From Bradyrhizobium sp. CSA112 (GTDB taxonomy: Bacteria; Pseudomonadota; Alphaproteobacteria; Rhizobiales; Xanthobacteraceae): a stretch of DNA of 64,000 nucleotides. The stretch covers positions 1 to 64,000 of the forward strand of contig NZ_JAACFS010000040.1 in NCBI RefSeq assembly GCF_029051645.1, given 5' to 3'. The translations under genes and the position numbers were made by a program. The notes below the pieces were generated by a model, which was not told the origin of the DNA, did no database searches, and saw only the letters and a list, made by a program, of their open reading frames with translations. Positions 53,585 to 62,372 of this stretch are shown here, piece after piece. Every line of letters starts with the position of its first letter. Positions within the stretch are counted from its first letter, which is position 1.

Positions 53585-55720
53585 TTACGCCGAATCTGGC
53601 AGGGCGAATAGAACGGCGAGAACCGGGGGCGACTTGAGCACCGCGAACTTCTCTCGCGCGCTGAGAAAGCCCGCCGCCTCCTCGAAGGTTTGAGCATCTT
53701 CGATTTTTGCGCGCGCGATCGCGAGATGCGGATCGACCTCGCCGCGCTTTCGCGGCCGTTGTCCGGAATTGTTCAGATGCGCTTCGAGCAGACCGGCATC
53801 GCGGCGCAATTCGTGCAGCGGGCAGGCGAGCGGTGAGTGCGGCGCGCTGGCCAGTTCATTGGCCCTTGCCAGTACCGGTGGCGGCGCGGTCTGCTCCGGG
53901 GTCTTGAACAATCTGGAGCTGCGGTTCGGGCCCGATGATGACGACAATATTGCAATCGGAATGGAAAGCAGCAGGCCGAGGATCACCGGCGTCATCCAGA
54001 GCAGCAATGGCAGCGAGACGGCATAGGCGGCGGCGGCCATGGCGATCCCGAACAATGTCGGCACCGAATAGGTGCTGACCGTGTCACGGTGCGAGACCGC
54101 GCCATCGTCGCGGCGTTGCACCTGCCATCCGGCATCGCGCCCGGACAGGATTTCTCCGACGGCGGATGACTGGAAGATCATCATGACAGGCGCGGTGAGG
54201 CCCGAAAGAATCGTTTCGGCGATGATGCCGGCCAACACCAGCAGACCGCCGCCGAATTTTCTCCGCGTGTCGCCATCGGTCAGCATCACGGCGAAGGCCA
54301 GCAGCTTCGGCGCGATCAGCATGCCCATCGTGCCTGCGAACACCCACGCCGCCAGGACCGGATCCTGTGCCGGCCATTGCGGAAACAGCGAATATCCCTT
54401 CGGGAAATATTCCGGCCGGACGAACTGCGCCTGCAACGAGACCAGGATTCCGAATACGAGAAAGATCAGCCAGAGCGGCGCCGTGAGATATGATCCGATT
54501 CCCGTCAGCAGATGAAGCCGCGATACCCAGTGAAAGCCGCGGGTCGGCAGCAGCGCCAGATGCTGCAGATTGCCCTGGCACCAGCGCCGGTCGCGGGCGG
54601 CGAAATCCGAAAGCGTCGGCGGAGATTCCTCGTAGCTGCCGCGAAGCGTCGGCGCCATGTGGATCGCCCAGCCGCCACGCCGCATCAATGCCGCCTCGAT
54701 GAAGTCGTGGCTCATAATATGCCCGCCGAACGGCTTGCGTCCCCTGAGTTCGGGCAGTCCCGCATATTGCGCAAAGGCACGGACGCGAATGATGGCGTTG
54801 TGTCCCCAGTAATTGCCTTCGGAGCCGTGCCACCACGCGATCCCCGCGGCCAGCATCGGACCGTACAGCCGCCCGGCGAATTGCTGCCAGCGCGCGAACA
54901 GCGATTTCGCATTGACGATGACAGGCAGCGTCTGAATCAGCGCGGCCTTCGGGTGCGCCTCCATGGCGGCAACGAGGCGAACGACGCTGTCGCCGGTCAT
55001 CAGACTATCCGCGTCCAGGATCAGCATGCACTCATATCTGGAGCCGAACCGCCTGATCCATTCCTCGATATTGCCCGACTTGCGCGCGGTGTTCTCGGGG
55101 CGGTGGCGATAGAAGATCGTGGCCGCGCTGCCGACGTCCTGCCGCAGCTTCAGAAAGCATTTTTCCTCGGCGATCCAGGTCGCGGGATCGGTGGTGTCGC
55201 TCAGCACAAACCAGTCGAACTGCGCGCCGTGCCCGGTCTCGGCGACGGATTCATAGGTTGCGCGCAATCTCGCCAGGACACGGTGGGGGTCCTCGTTGTA
55301 GGTCGGCAGCAGCATTGCGGTCCGGCTGTGGATCGCGGGCAGGGGAGTGCTGGGGTCGATGCCGAGCTCGTTCTTTTTCCTCACCAGCAGCACGAAGAAG
55401 CCGGCCAGCCCGGACATGAAGGAGAAAGCGATCCATGCAAACAGCAGCACGAACAGCGCAAGAATGATCGATTCCAAAACCGTGACACCGCCGACCTGGA
55501 GAACCCGGTACATCTCGTAACAGCCCGCCGCTGTCAGGATCGCGGTGCCGGTCAGGACGAAGCCGCGCCGGGCCCACATCGATGCGAAGCGCGGCGCCGG
55601 TTGCGGCTCAAACCGCCGCAACGGCTGCACCGCCATATCCATCGGTGCTTCCCGGGGAAGAAATTCGTTCAACGGGATCTCGCCGGTCTCAGGCGCGCGG
55701 GCTTTTGCTACGGTATCCAT
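53585..55720 (-). CDS. opgH: Glucans biosynthesis glucosyltransferase H
   Basis: A 711-residue inner-membrane family 2 glycosyltransferase that polymerises glucose into the beta-1,2 backbone of osmoregulated periplasmic glucans from UDP-glucose. Two N-terminal helices (about 50-115) precede the catalytic loop: LPTYNEDP, LILDADSLMTG (D-x-D), and RDRRWCQGNLQH (QxxRW-type). Four or more C-terminal helices follow. Its start overlaps the opgG stop by 13 nt. Confidence 0.94.
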   Translation of the reverse strand: MDTVAKARAPETGEIPLNEFLPREAPMDMAVQPLRRFEPQPAPRFASMWARRGFVLTGTAILTAAGCYEMYRVLQVGGVTVLESIILALFVLLFAWIAFSFMSGLAGFFVLLVRKKNELGIDPSTPLPAIHSRTAMLLPTYNEDPHRVLARLRATYESVAETGHGAQFDWFVLSDTTDPATWIAEEKCFLKLRQDVGSAATIFYRHRPENTARKSGNIEEWIRRFGSRYECMLILDADSLMTGDSVVRLVAAMEAHPKAALIQTLPVIVNAKSLFARWQQFAGRLYGPMLAAGIAWWHGSEGNYWGHNAIIRVRAFAQYAGLPELRGRKPFGGHIMSHDFIEAALMRRGGWAIHMAPTLRGSYEESPPTLSDFAARDRRWCQGNLQHLALLPTRGFHWVSRLHLLTGIGSYLTAPLWLIFLVFGILVSLQAQFVRPEYFPKGYSLFPQWPAQDPVLAAWVFAGTMGMLIAPKLLAFAVMLTDGDTRRKFGGGLLVLAGIIAETILSGLTAPVMMIFQSSAVGEILSGRDAGWQVQRRDDGAVSHRDTVSTYSVPTLFGIAMAAAAYAVSLPLLLWMTPVILGLLLSIPIAILSSSSGPNRSSRLFKTPEQTAPPPVLARANELASAPHSPLACPLHELRRDAGLLEAHLNNSGQRPRKRGEVDPHLAIARAKIEDAQTFEEAAGFLSAREKFAVLKSPPVLAVLFALPDSA

Positions 55721-57216
55721 CGATAGACCCAGGCCTCCGATATCGCCTCATTGTCCTGCATGAGCGATGCGCGGATTTCGACCGGGGTCTTTTCCTTCAA
55801 CAGCTCGAAGCTCAATCGCCAGCCGCCGGTCGCCGGGTTTGGCTGGGTGACGATGTTCTGGATCTTCGCCTTCTCGGCCGTCACAACACCGCGCAGGATT
55901 TTCGGATCGACCGATTTCAGCCGCTCGCCGATCACGTCGAGCACGAAGATCATGGCGTTGTCGCCCCGCGCGCCGATGCCGGTTCGGGAAAATCGCGCGA
56001 GCGACGTGGACTTCGGCGCACCCGGTCCCCAGTGCAAACGATAGGTGTAGGTGTGCTCGCCCTTGGCAGGTAACAGATTTTTGGGAAGCCAGAACGAGGC
56101 AATGTTGTCGTGAATCTCTTCCTTGGTGGGGATTTCGAGCAGCTTCACCGCGCCTTCGCCCCAATCGCCGATCGGCTCCGCCCACAGGCTCGGCCGGCGC
56201 TCGAAATTCGATTCCAGGTCCTGGAAAGCGGCAAAATCCCTTTGACGCTGCATCAGGCCGAAGCCCCGCGGGTTGAGATCGGCAAACGAAGAGACTTGCA
56301 GATCCGTCGGATTATGCAGCGGCCGCCAAAGCTCCTCGCCGCGGCCGTTGAAGATCGCAAGCCCATCGGAATCGTGGACCGAGGGACGGAAGTCCTCGAC
56401 GTCCTTGCGGTCGTTCGGTCCGAAGAAGAACATGCTGGTCATCGGCGCGAGGCCCGCATGAGTTAAATCCACGCGCGGATAGATCGCCATCTCAACATCG
56501 AACACGGTGGTCTCACCCGGCCGGATGGTGAGCCGATAGGCTGCAGCGGCGCTCTCGCTGTCGAGCAGTGCATGCACGACGATGGAATTGGCGCCTGATG
56601 CCGGCTTCTCGATCCAGAACGTTTTGAAGAACGGGAATTCTTCGCCCTTGGCTTCGCCGGTGTTGATCGACAGGCCGCGCGCCGAAAGGCCGTACAATTG
56701 GCCTTTGGCCACCGCACGGAAATAGCTCGCGCCGAGAAAGACACAGACCTCGTCGTAGTAGTCCGGCTTGTTGATCGGCGCATGCAGCCGGAAGCCGGCA
56801 AAGCCGAGATCCACCGCCGGCCCCGGTGGCGCCAGATCGCCGAACGAAAACAGATCGGGCTGGTAGGGAATGATCGACGCTTTGCCGTCCTTCACTTCGA
56901 AGATGTCGACCCGGTTCTTGTAGAAGAACCCGCGATGGAAGAACTGCGCTTCGAAGGCAAGTTTCTCGCCGCGCCAGAGTGCGCGCTCCGGCAAGAACCG
57001 GATCGCGCGGTAACGATCGTAGTCGATATTGGCGAGATTGTCGGGCAGCTTCTCGCTGGGCGCCTTGTAGGGCTTGCTTGCGAGGTCGCGCGCCATTTGC
57101 CGGACGATGGATCGGTCGAACGGCGCCGGCTGGGCATGGGCGGGGGACAAAAGCCCCGGCGCTACTCCGGATACCAACGGCAACGCGGAAGCAGCGAGGA
57201 AATTCCTGCGATTCAC
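55708..57216 (-). CDS. opgG: Glucans biosynthesis protein G/D, periplasmic, Tat-exported
   Basis: A 502-residue periplasmic protein of the MdoG/MdoD family. The N-terminus NRRNFLAASALPLVSG is a twin-arginine signal, as in OpgD; the conserved body includes FFHRGFFYKNRVDIFEV, RPLHNPTDLQVSSFADLNPRGFGLMQR and LSFELLKEKTPVEIRASLM. It helps shape and modify the glucan made by OpgH. The start is GTG 57216. The Tat signal suggests OpgD rather than OpgG in function, so the gene letter is uncertain. Confidence 0.9.
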   Translation of the reverse strand: MNRRNFLAASALPLVSGVAPGLLSPAHAQPAPFDRSIVRQMARDLASKPYKAPSEKLPDNLANIDYDRYRAIRFLPERALWRGEKLAFEAQFFHRGFFYKNRVDIFEVKDGKASIIPYQPDLFSFGDLAPPGPAVDLGFAGFRLHAPINKPDYYDEVCVFLGASYFRAVAKGQLYGLSARGLSINTGEAKGEEFPFFKTFWIEKPASGANSIVVHALLDSESAAAAYRLTIRPGETTVFDVEMAIYPRVDLTHAGLAPMTSMFFFGPNDRKDVEDFRPSVHDSDGLAIFNGRGEELWRPLHNPTDLQVSSFADLNPRGFGLMQRQRDFAAFQDLESNFERRPSLWAEPIGDWGEGAVKLLEIPTKEEIHDNIASFWLPKNLLPAKGEHTYTYRLHWGPGAPKSTSLARFSRTGIGARGDNAMIFVLDVIGERLKSVDPKILRGVVTAEKAKIQNIVTQPNPATGGWRLSFELLKEKTPVEIRASLMQDNEAISEAWVYRWIP

Positions 57217-57339
57217 TAAACAACCTCGCGGTTACTAATGGCGACCCTCGGCAACGCAGTGCACGCGCGGCGGTTCCTCACCTCGGAACAGAACTGCCGG
57301 CTTTTCCCGATTGCCTAAAATCCGGTCACGCGGACCGCG

Positions 57340-57810
57340 CTAACTTCGCAGCGTGTGGCTTATCCGCGTAACCACACTGTCCCACTGGCGTTTTTCTGCA
57401 GCGGGATAATTGATCAGCACGCAGTCAATGGTGCCGTTGCCGCGGTTGCAGCGGTTGTACCAGATCCGGTCCTTGCGAATGCTGGACACCACGAAGAACT
57501 CAGGCGTGATCCGTTTGTAGATGATGCCGGCGGGCGGGCGCTGCTTGGTCAGGAATGTGGCGGGCGAATAGTTCTCCGGATTGGGAACGGATTGCACAGT
57601 CAGGTCGGCGCGGCGGTCTTCGGTGAAAAACCGTCGTCCGGTTCCGCCGTCAGGCGGTCCGGCATCGCTGGTAAAGATCGAGACCGGCATGTCGACGCTG
57701 GTCCCGGTGCTTGCGATCACGTAGCGCCGCCACTCGGTATCGCCGGCAAAAGCGAGTGCGGGAGTGAAGGCGATGACAGCGAGGGCTGCGGACAGGCGGT
57801 ACGCGCGCAT
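57340..57810 (-). CDS. Secreted protein of unknown function
   Basis: A 156-residue protein with a signal peptide ending ALAFAG and a small compact domain (WRRYVIASTGTSVDMPVSIF ... FVVSSIRKDRIWYNRCNRGNGTIDCVLINYP), with two Cys that may form a disulfide. It has the general look of small periplasmic proteins common in Bradyrhizobium. It lies upstream of opgG by 123 nt on the same strand. Confidence 0.8.
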   Translation of the reverse strand: MRAYRLSAALAVIAFTPALAFAGDTEWRRYVIASTGTSVDMPVSIFTSDAGPPDGGTGRRFFTEDRRADLTVQSVPNPENYSPATFLTKQRPPAGIIYKRITPEFFVVSSIRKDRIWYNRCNRGNGTIDCVLINYPAAEKRQWDSVVTRISHTLRS

Positions 57811-57876
57811 GGAACGATCTCCGGTTCGATTCGAGACAATTGAATCGATCGACGTTCGTTCCAGCTCCAGACGTTT

Positions 57877-59589
57877 CTAGGGCGCAGCCGCTCCCGCGAT
57901 ATGCTTGCCTGCGATGTAGCCGAACGTCAGCGCAGGTCCGAGCGTGATGCCGGCGCCGGGATAGTTGCCGCCCATGATGCTGGCCATGTCGTTGCCGGCA
58001 GCATAAAGGCCCGCGATCGGCTGATTATGTTCGTCGAGTGCACGCGCGTGCGCGTCGGTCCGGATGCCGGCATAGGTGCCGAGATCGCCGACCACCAGCT
58101 TGATCGCATAAAACGGTCCGTCCTTGATCGGCGCGACGCAGGGGTTCGGGCCGTGCAGGGCGTCGCCCTGGTAGCGGTTATAGGCGCGCGATCCCTTGCC
58201 GAACGTGGGATCGCGCCCGTCCGATGCTGAGGCGTTGAACTCGGCGATCGTTGCCTCGAGCCCCTGTCGATCGATGCCGGTCCGGTCGGCGAGGTCAGCG
58301 AGCGTGGTGCCGCGCTTGAGATAGCCGGTCGCGAGATGATGGCGCAGCGGCATCGGAAAAGGCGGCACGCATCCAAGGCCGTATTTCCTCAGCGCGCGGT
58401 GATCGCACACGAGATACGCCGTGATCTCCTCGCCGGGTTTGGCCGCCTTCACCATCGCCTGCACGAAGTCATGATAGGAATTGCCTTCATTGGCAAAACG
58501 CCTGCCGTCGCGCATCACCGCAATGACGCCGGGTTTGGCGCGGTCGATGAAGTGCGGCATCACACCCTTGCTGCCGTCCTTGCGCTCGGTGATCGATACC
58601 GGCACCCAGGCCGCCGCGTTCGGCAGCGTGTCCTCGATGCGGCCGCCGGCAGTCTCCGCCAGGCGCAATCCATCGCCGGTGTTGCCGGTGGGGCCCGGCG
58701 AGAAATGCTCGGTGCCATCAGGCGCATGTGGGAACATCGCCTTGCGTCTTGCAACGTCATGCGGAAAGCCGCCGCAGGCGAGCACCACGCCACGCTTCGT
58801 GTTGACCCGAACCAGCTTTCCATGGCGTTCGACGATCGCGCCGCGCACCGCGCCGCCTTCCACGATCAACTCGAGTACCGGGGACGACAGCCACAACGGA
58901 ATCTTCAGGTCGAACGCCGACTTCGCCAGACGCCCGGCCAGCGCATTGCCGTTGGTCAACGTCATGCCGCGGCCATGGCGCAGCACGTCGATCGCATGCC
59001 GCGACAGGCGGTTGGCGACGTAGAGCGCCGAGGCCAGCGACTTTGTCGCGCGCATGAAGTGGATGATCTCCTTGCCGGAGCCTAGCATCATGCCGAACAC
59101 GGTCAGTTCGGGCAGGGGACTGCCGAGGTTCTTGATTTGCTCGCCTAGCTCGCGGCCGTCGAACGGCCGGGTTACCATCGAGCGGCCGCCCTGTGCACCG
59201 CCGGGCGCTTCGGCGTGATAATCCGGAAAGGTCAGCGGCATGTCGAAGCGCACCGCCGTCTTGCTTGTGAAAAAATCGACGGCCTTCGGCCCTTCGCTCA
59301 GGAACGCATCGACCCGCGCGGCGTCGAAACTGTTGCCGGCCTCATGCCGCAAATAAGTCTTCGCCTGTTCAGGGCTCTCCTCGATGCCCCAGGCTTTCGC
59401 CAGTGAGGTGCCGGGAATCCACAGCCAGCCTCCCGAGCGCGCGGTGGTGCCGCCGAAGCGCGGCTCCTTCTCGACGATGAGAACGTTGAGGCCATGATGC
59501 CCCGCGGTGACCGCGGCCGACATCCCGCCGCAGCCCGAGCCCACCACCAGCGCGTCGCATTCGTAAGTTTCTTGTTCGTTGCCCGCCAC
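57877..59589 (-). CDS. FAD-dependent oxidoreductase (FAD_binding_2, ketosteroid-dehydrogenase-like)
   Basis: A 570-residue flavoprotein. The dinucleotide motif ALVVGSGCGGMSAAV is at about 16-30, then VEKEPRFGGTTARSGGWLWIPG, and the C-terminal flavin site is GLYAAGNDMASIMGGNYPGAGITLGPALTFG. It resembles 3-ketosteroid delta-1-dehydrogenases and fumarate-reductase-like enzymes; the substrate is unknown. No ATG precedes the motif in a suitable place; GTG 59589 is the most plausible start. The frame remains open for 246 nt further upstream, through a dispersed repeat. Confidence 0.88.
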   Translation of the reverse strand: MAGNEQETYECDALVVGSGCGGMSAAVTAGHHGLNVLIVEKEPRFGGTTARSGGWLWIPGTSLAKAWGIEESPEQAKTYLRHEAGNSFDAARVDAFLSEGPKAVDFFTSKTAVRFDMPLTFPDYHAEAPGGAQGGRSMVTRPFDGRELGEQIKNLGSPLPELTVFGMMLGSGKEIIHFMRATKSLASALYVANRLSRHAIDVLRHGRGMTLTNGNALAGRLAKSAFDLKIPLWLSSPVLELIVEGGAVRGAIVERHGKLVRVNTKRGVVLACGGFPHDVARRKAMFPHAPDGTEHFSPGPTGNTGDGLRLAETAGGRIEDTLPNAAAWVPVSITERKDGSKGVMPHFIDRAKPGVIAVMRDGRRFANEGNSYHDFVQAMVKAAKPGEEITAYLVCDHRALRKYGLGCVPPFPMPLRHHLATGYLKRGTTLADLADRTGIDRQGLEATIAEFNASASDGRDPTFGKGSRAYNRYQGDALHGPNPCVAPIKDGPFYAIKLVVGDLGTYAGIRTDAHARALDEHNQPIAGLYAAGNDMASIMGGNYPGAGITLGPALTFGYIAGKHIAGAAAP

Positions 59590-59666
59590 GCGGTCCGCCC
59601 TGTTCGATGTTCTTGGGTAGACATTTGGATGGGGGATGGATTGATCTGTCAATCGCGCGGCTTCTT

Positions 59667-59802
59667 CCCTTCTCCCCTTGTGGGAGAAGGTGGCGCGGAT
59701 GTAATCCGCCGGATGAGGGGTTCTCTCCACGGAGACAGACCCCTCATCCGTCTCGCTGCCGCTTCGCGTCAGCGATCCACCTTCTCCCACAAGGGGAGAA
59801 GG
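59667..59802. repeat. Paired palindromic repeat (CCCTTCTCCCCTTGTGGGAG type)
   Basis: Each end forms its own hairpin (CTTCTCCC-ACAA-type with GGGAGAAGG) and the two ends are inverse copies; in between, GGATGAGGGG/CCCCTCATCC arms pair. The left part lies upstream of the oxidoreductase and the right edge stops 9 nt before the stop of the next gene. Confidence 0.88.
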
Positions 59803-59810
59803 AAGAAGCC

Positions 59811-60302
59811 TCAATTCCCCGTCTCGAACGTACAATCAGCGCCGCCGCCGGCCTTTTTTCTGATCTCGGCCGGGTCGAGCGTGCAGTTGAGCCTCGAGAG
59901 GCTTTCGACCACCGATCCGGCGGCGCTATCAGCGGGTATGCCGGCCATGACTTCGGTCGCAAAGATTTCGCTCGCCCGCCGTCCGGTGATGGTTTGCTTG
60001 GCGCCCTTGAACGTCAGTTCGCAGGAGCGTGCGGTGATGTCGACATTGCTGACCCTGCAGACGATCTTGTCGGCGGTGACCGAAATCTTCTTGGCGTAGC
60101 GCACGCCGCTCTGCCCGACGAAGAGTGCCGAGACGGCTTCCCGCTCATCCGAGGTCAGGAGCGGCGAATACAGCGCCACGACGCCGGCCAGCGCCAGCGC
60201 GGCCTGGCCGTTGACCGTTGCGGAAGCGGCCGATGCGGCGGATGCAGTTGTCGCGAGAAGCGAGACGGCGAGAATCGCCGGCCTGCCGGATTTCATCTGC
60301 AT
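59811..60302 (-). CDS. Secreted protein of unknown function
   Basis: A 163-residue protein: signal peptide (ILAVSLLATTASAASA), then a short domain with three Cys (IVCRVSNVD, RSCELTF, LNCTLDP) plus a final Cys in ADCTFETGN, probably two disulfides. Its mature part suggests a small periplasmic protein. ATG 60302 starts the signal peptide. The 311-nt gap beyond it contains a family 1 repeat and nothing else that I recognise. Confidence 0.78.
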   Translation of the reverse strand: MQMKSGRPAILAVSLLATTASAASAASATVNGQAALALAGVVALYSPLLTSDEREAVSALFVGQSGVRYAKKISVTADKIVCRVSNVDITARSCELTFKGAKQTITGRRASEIFATEVMAGIPADSAAGSVVESLSRLNCTLDPAEIRKKAGGGADCTFETGN

Positions 60303-60520
60303 TCTATCCCCCAGGTTCGACGTGCTCGTTACGCGGACATTTGGATGGCGTTCGATTTGTCTGTCAATCGAGGAGCGTTTCTATCCGGTTGCGGCGGAGA
60401 GCGGCGAGGAATTGCAGAACGGGCCTTCGCCGAGACGTTTCCGGTGCACGCCGAGGACAGCTACGTCATCATCGAGACCTAGGCTGCCTGTCACGGGTGG
60501 GCCGGGCATAACTCCCACCA

Positions 60521-60653
60521 CGTCGTCCCGGCCTTGCGCCGGGACCCATAACCACCGCTGCCAGCGATGGACAGAGCTGTGGCCCCATCGCGCCAGAGAT
60601 CTGATATCGGTGGTTATGGGTCCCGGGTCGCGCTTCGCTTGCCCGGGACGACG
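60521..60653. repeat. Paired palindromic repeat, family 1 variant (copy 4), overlaps tetR 3' end
   Basis: CGTCGTCCCGGCC-TT-GCGCCGGGACCCATAACC faces GGTTATGGGTCCCGGGT...GCCCGGGACGACG. The ends keep the family's TCGTCCC and CCCATAACC but the arm sequence is different. The right half (from 60614) codes for the last 12 residues of the TetR protein. Confidence 0.82.
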
Positions 60654-61252
60654 GGAGGTGTCAGCCCATCGACCATGGCGCCGACGATGACCGCAATCTC
60701 CTTCCGCAACGCATCGACCGGCACCGCAATCAACTTCTGTTCGAGCCCGAGCAGCACCATGCCGTGAACGGCGGAGAACAGGCTGCGCGCCGTCACGCCC
60801 AGCTCGGCCGGCGTTCGCTCGGGAAACAGTTCGGCGAGCGGATGATAGATATGGCGGAACAGGTCCATCTGTTCGCTGATGGCCCATTCCGGAACCGGCT
60901 TGCCCGGCGCCATCCGGTGCTCGAACAGCGCGCGCCATAGTTCGAGATTTTCCGCGGCGAAATCGCAATAGGCGACCGCGATGCGTACCAGCGTTTCGCG
61001 CGGCGACGCCGGGCCGTTGCTTTCAGCCGCAGTAAGCGAAGCGTCCAGCCGCGCGAGCGTCTGCGATCCCACCCGCAGGATCAGTTCGTCCACATCCTCG
61101 ACGAGATTGTAGACCGCGCCGTTGGCGACGCCGATTTGCCGCGCCAGCTCCCGGGTCTTCAGACCGGCCAGACCGCCCGCGGTGATGCTTCTTTCCGCCG
61201 CCTGGATCAGCTCTTCCCGAAGTTTAGCTCGTCTTTCCAATGCTTTAGACAT
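60614..61252 (-). CDS. TetR family transcriptional regulator of the PspA/YiaAB operon
   Basis: A 212-residue repressor. The HTH region is LIQAAERSITAGGLAGLKTRELARQIGVANGAVYNLVEDVDELI and a TetR_C_33-like ligand domain follows (AAENLELWRALFEHRMAPGKPVPEW). It is divergent from pspA with three operator-like palindromes between. The last residues (VVPGKRSATRDP) come from a dispersed palindromic repeat, so the natural C-terminus was probably replaced. The ligand is unknown. Confidence 0.9.
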   Translation of the reverse strand: MSKALERRAKLREELIQAAERSITAGGLAGLKTRELARQIGVANGAVYNLVEDVDELILRVGSQTLARLDASLTAAESNGPASPRETLVRIAVAYCDFAAENLELWRALFEHRMAPGKPVPEWAISEQMDLFRHIYHPLAELFPERTPAELGVTARSLFSAVHGMVLLGLEQKLIAVPVDALRKEIAVIVGAMVDGLTPPVVPGKRSATRDP

Positions 61253-61266
61253 TTTTTACCAATTTC

Positions 61267-61281
61267 TTGAGCGACGCTCAA
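61267..61281. promoter_or_regulatory. TetR operator 1 (TTGAGC-N3-GCTCAA)
   Basis: A perfect 6-bp inverted repeat with a 3-nt centre (GAC), 15 nt before the tetR start on the other strand. It is the nearest to tetR of three similar sites and so is likely to autoregulate it. Confidence 0.88.
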
Positions 61282-61289
61282 AATAATTC

Positions 61290-61304
61290 TTGAGCAACGC
61301 TCAA
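61290..61304. promoter_or_regulatory. TetR operator 2 (TTGAGC-N3-GCTCAA)
   Basis: Same as site 1 with centre AAC; the centres of sites 1 and 2 are 23 bp apart, about two helical turns, so two dimers can bind the same face. Confidence 0.88.
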
Positions 61305-61324
61305 ACTGGTGATACATCTGATTC

Positions 61325-61339
61325 ATGAGCAACGCTCAT
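61325..61339. promoter_or_regulatory. TetR operator 3 (ATGAGC-N3-GCTCAT)
   Basis: A perfect palindrome with outer A/T in place of T/A; it lies 17 nt before the pspA start codon, 35 bp from site 2, where bound repressor would block the pspA promoter or transcript start. Confidence 0.85.
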
Positions 61340-61356
61340 AACACAGGGAGCTACCA

Positions 61357-62052
61357 ATGTTCAAAACTGTTTTGACGCTTTTCCGAGGCAGCGTGGCTGC
61401 AGCGGGGGAGGAGCTGGAAGACCGCTCGGCGCTTCTCATTCTCGACCAGCAGATGCGCGATGCGGCCGCGGCCGTGGAGCGCTCCAAGCGCTCGCTGGCG
61501 CTGGCGATCGCCGGCGACCAGCAGGAGGGTCGCCGCCTCGACGCCACGAATGCTCGGATCGCCGATCTCGAGGTCCGTGCCACCGCCGCGCTCGATGGCG
61601 GAAGGGAAGATCTCGCTCGCGAAGCGGCGCAGGCAATCGCCAATCTCGAGGCCGACCGCGACGCCGCGATGACCGCGCGGACGCTGTTTGCGTCTGAAAT
61701 CACGCGCATGAAGCGCCAGGTCAGTAACGCCGAGGCGCGGATCACCGAGCTCGATCGTGGCCGTCGCATCGCTCGCGCGTCAGAAGCGGTTCGCGCGCTG
61801 CGCAGGGGCGGCGTCGAAGCCGCGCGCCCTTACGAATCCACGCTGCCGGAAGCGGAGAACACGCTGAAGCGGCTGCGCGAACGGCAGATCGAAGCCCAGG
61901 CCGCCGCCGACGCCTTGATCGAGCTCGATGCCGCCAGCGGTCCGCTCGCGACCGCCGAGAAACTCGCCGAGCAGGGCTTTGGCCCCCGGCTGAAATCAAC
62001 CGCGGACGACGTGCTCGCGCGGCTGAACGCAAAACGCACGCAAGCTGCCTGA
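61357..62052 (+). CDS. PspA/IM30 family protein
   Basis: A 231-residue mostly helical protein of the PspA/IM30 (ESCRT-III-like) superfamily. It begins MFKTVLTLFRGSVAAAGEELEDRSALLILDQQMRD, with the N-terminal amphipathic membrane-sensing helix and the helix-1/2 start, then long charged coiled coils. Such proteins coat stressed membranes. The AGGGAG ribosome site is 8 nt upstream. The divergent TetR repressor and the three operators indicate inducible expression. It is followed by yiaAB in the same operon. Confidence 0.9.
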   Translation: MFKTVLTLFRGSVAAAGEELEDRSALLILDQQMRDAAAAVERSKRSLALAIAGDQQEGRRLDATNARIADLEVRATAALDGGREDLAREAAQAIANLEADRDAAMTARTLFASEITRMKRQVSNAEARITELDRGRRIARASEAVRALRRGGVEAARPYESTLPEAENTLKRLRERQIEAQAAADALIELDAASGPLATAEKLAEQGFGPRLKSTADDVLARLNAKRTQAA

Positions 62053-62096
62053 AACTGAACTTGATCGATTAAACCCATATCAAACAGGAGATTATC

Positions 62097-62372
62097 ATGA
62101 ACCAGAACGTCCAACCCCACAGCGGTGCCTGGGTTACCTTCACCTACGTTTCGTTCTCCGCCTCGGCCTTCATGGTCGCCATCGGCGTGTTCTTCCTGCC
62201 GCTCGATCTCTGGATCAAGGGCTATCTCGCAATGGGCATCGTGATGCTGGTGCAGTCCTGCGTCACCCTGACCAAGACCGTGCGCGATATGCACGAGAGC
62301 GGCAAGCTGGTGAACCGCATCGAGGACGCCAAGGCCGAACGGTTGCTGATGGAAGTCTCCAAGGCTGCTTGA
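62097..62372 (+). CDS. YiaA/YiaB two-helix membrane protein
   Basis: A 91-residue protein with the yiaA/B two-helix domain: helix 1 WVTFTYVSFSASAFMVAIGVF, loop LPLDLWIKG, helix 2 YLAMGIVMLVQSCVTLTKTVRD, and a charged C-terminal tail (HESGKLVNRIEDAKAERLLM). The family's biochemical role is unknown. It lies 44 nt after pspA with an AACAGGAG ribosome site. The end of this gene exists a second time downstream (63090-63140). Confidence 0.9.
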   Translation: MNQNVQPHSGAWVTFTYVSFSASAFMVAIGVFFLPLDLWIKGYLAMGIVMLVQSCVTLTKTVRDMHESGKLVNRIEDAKAERLLMEVSKAA

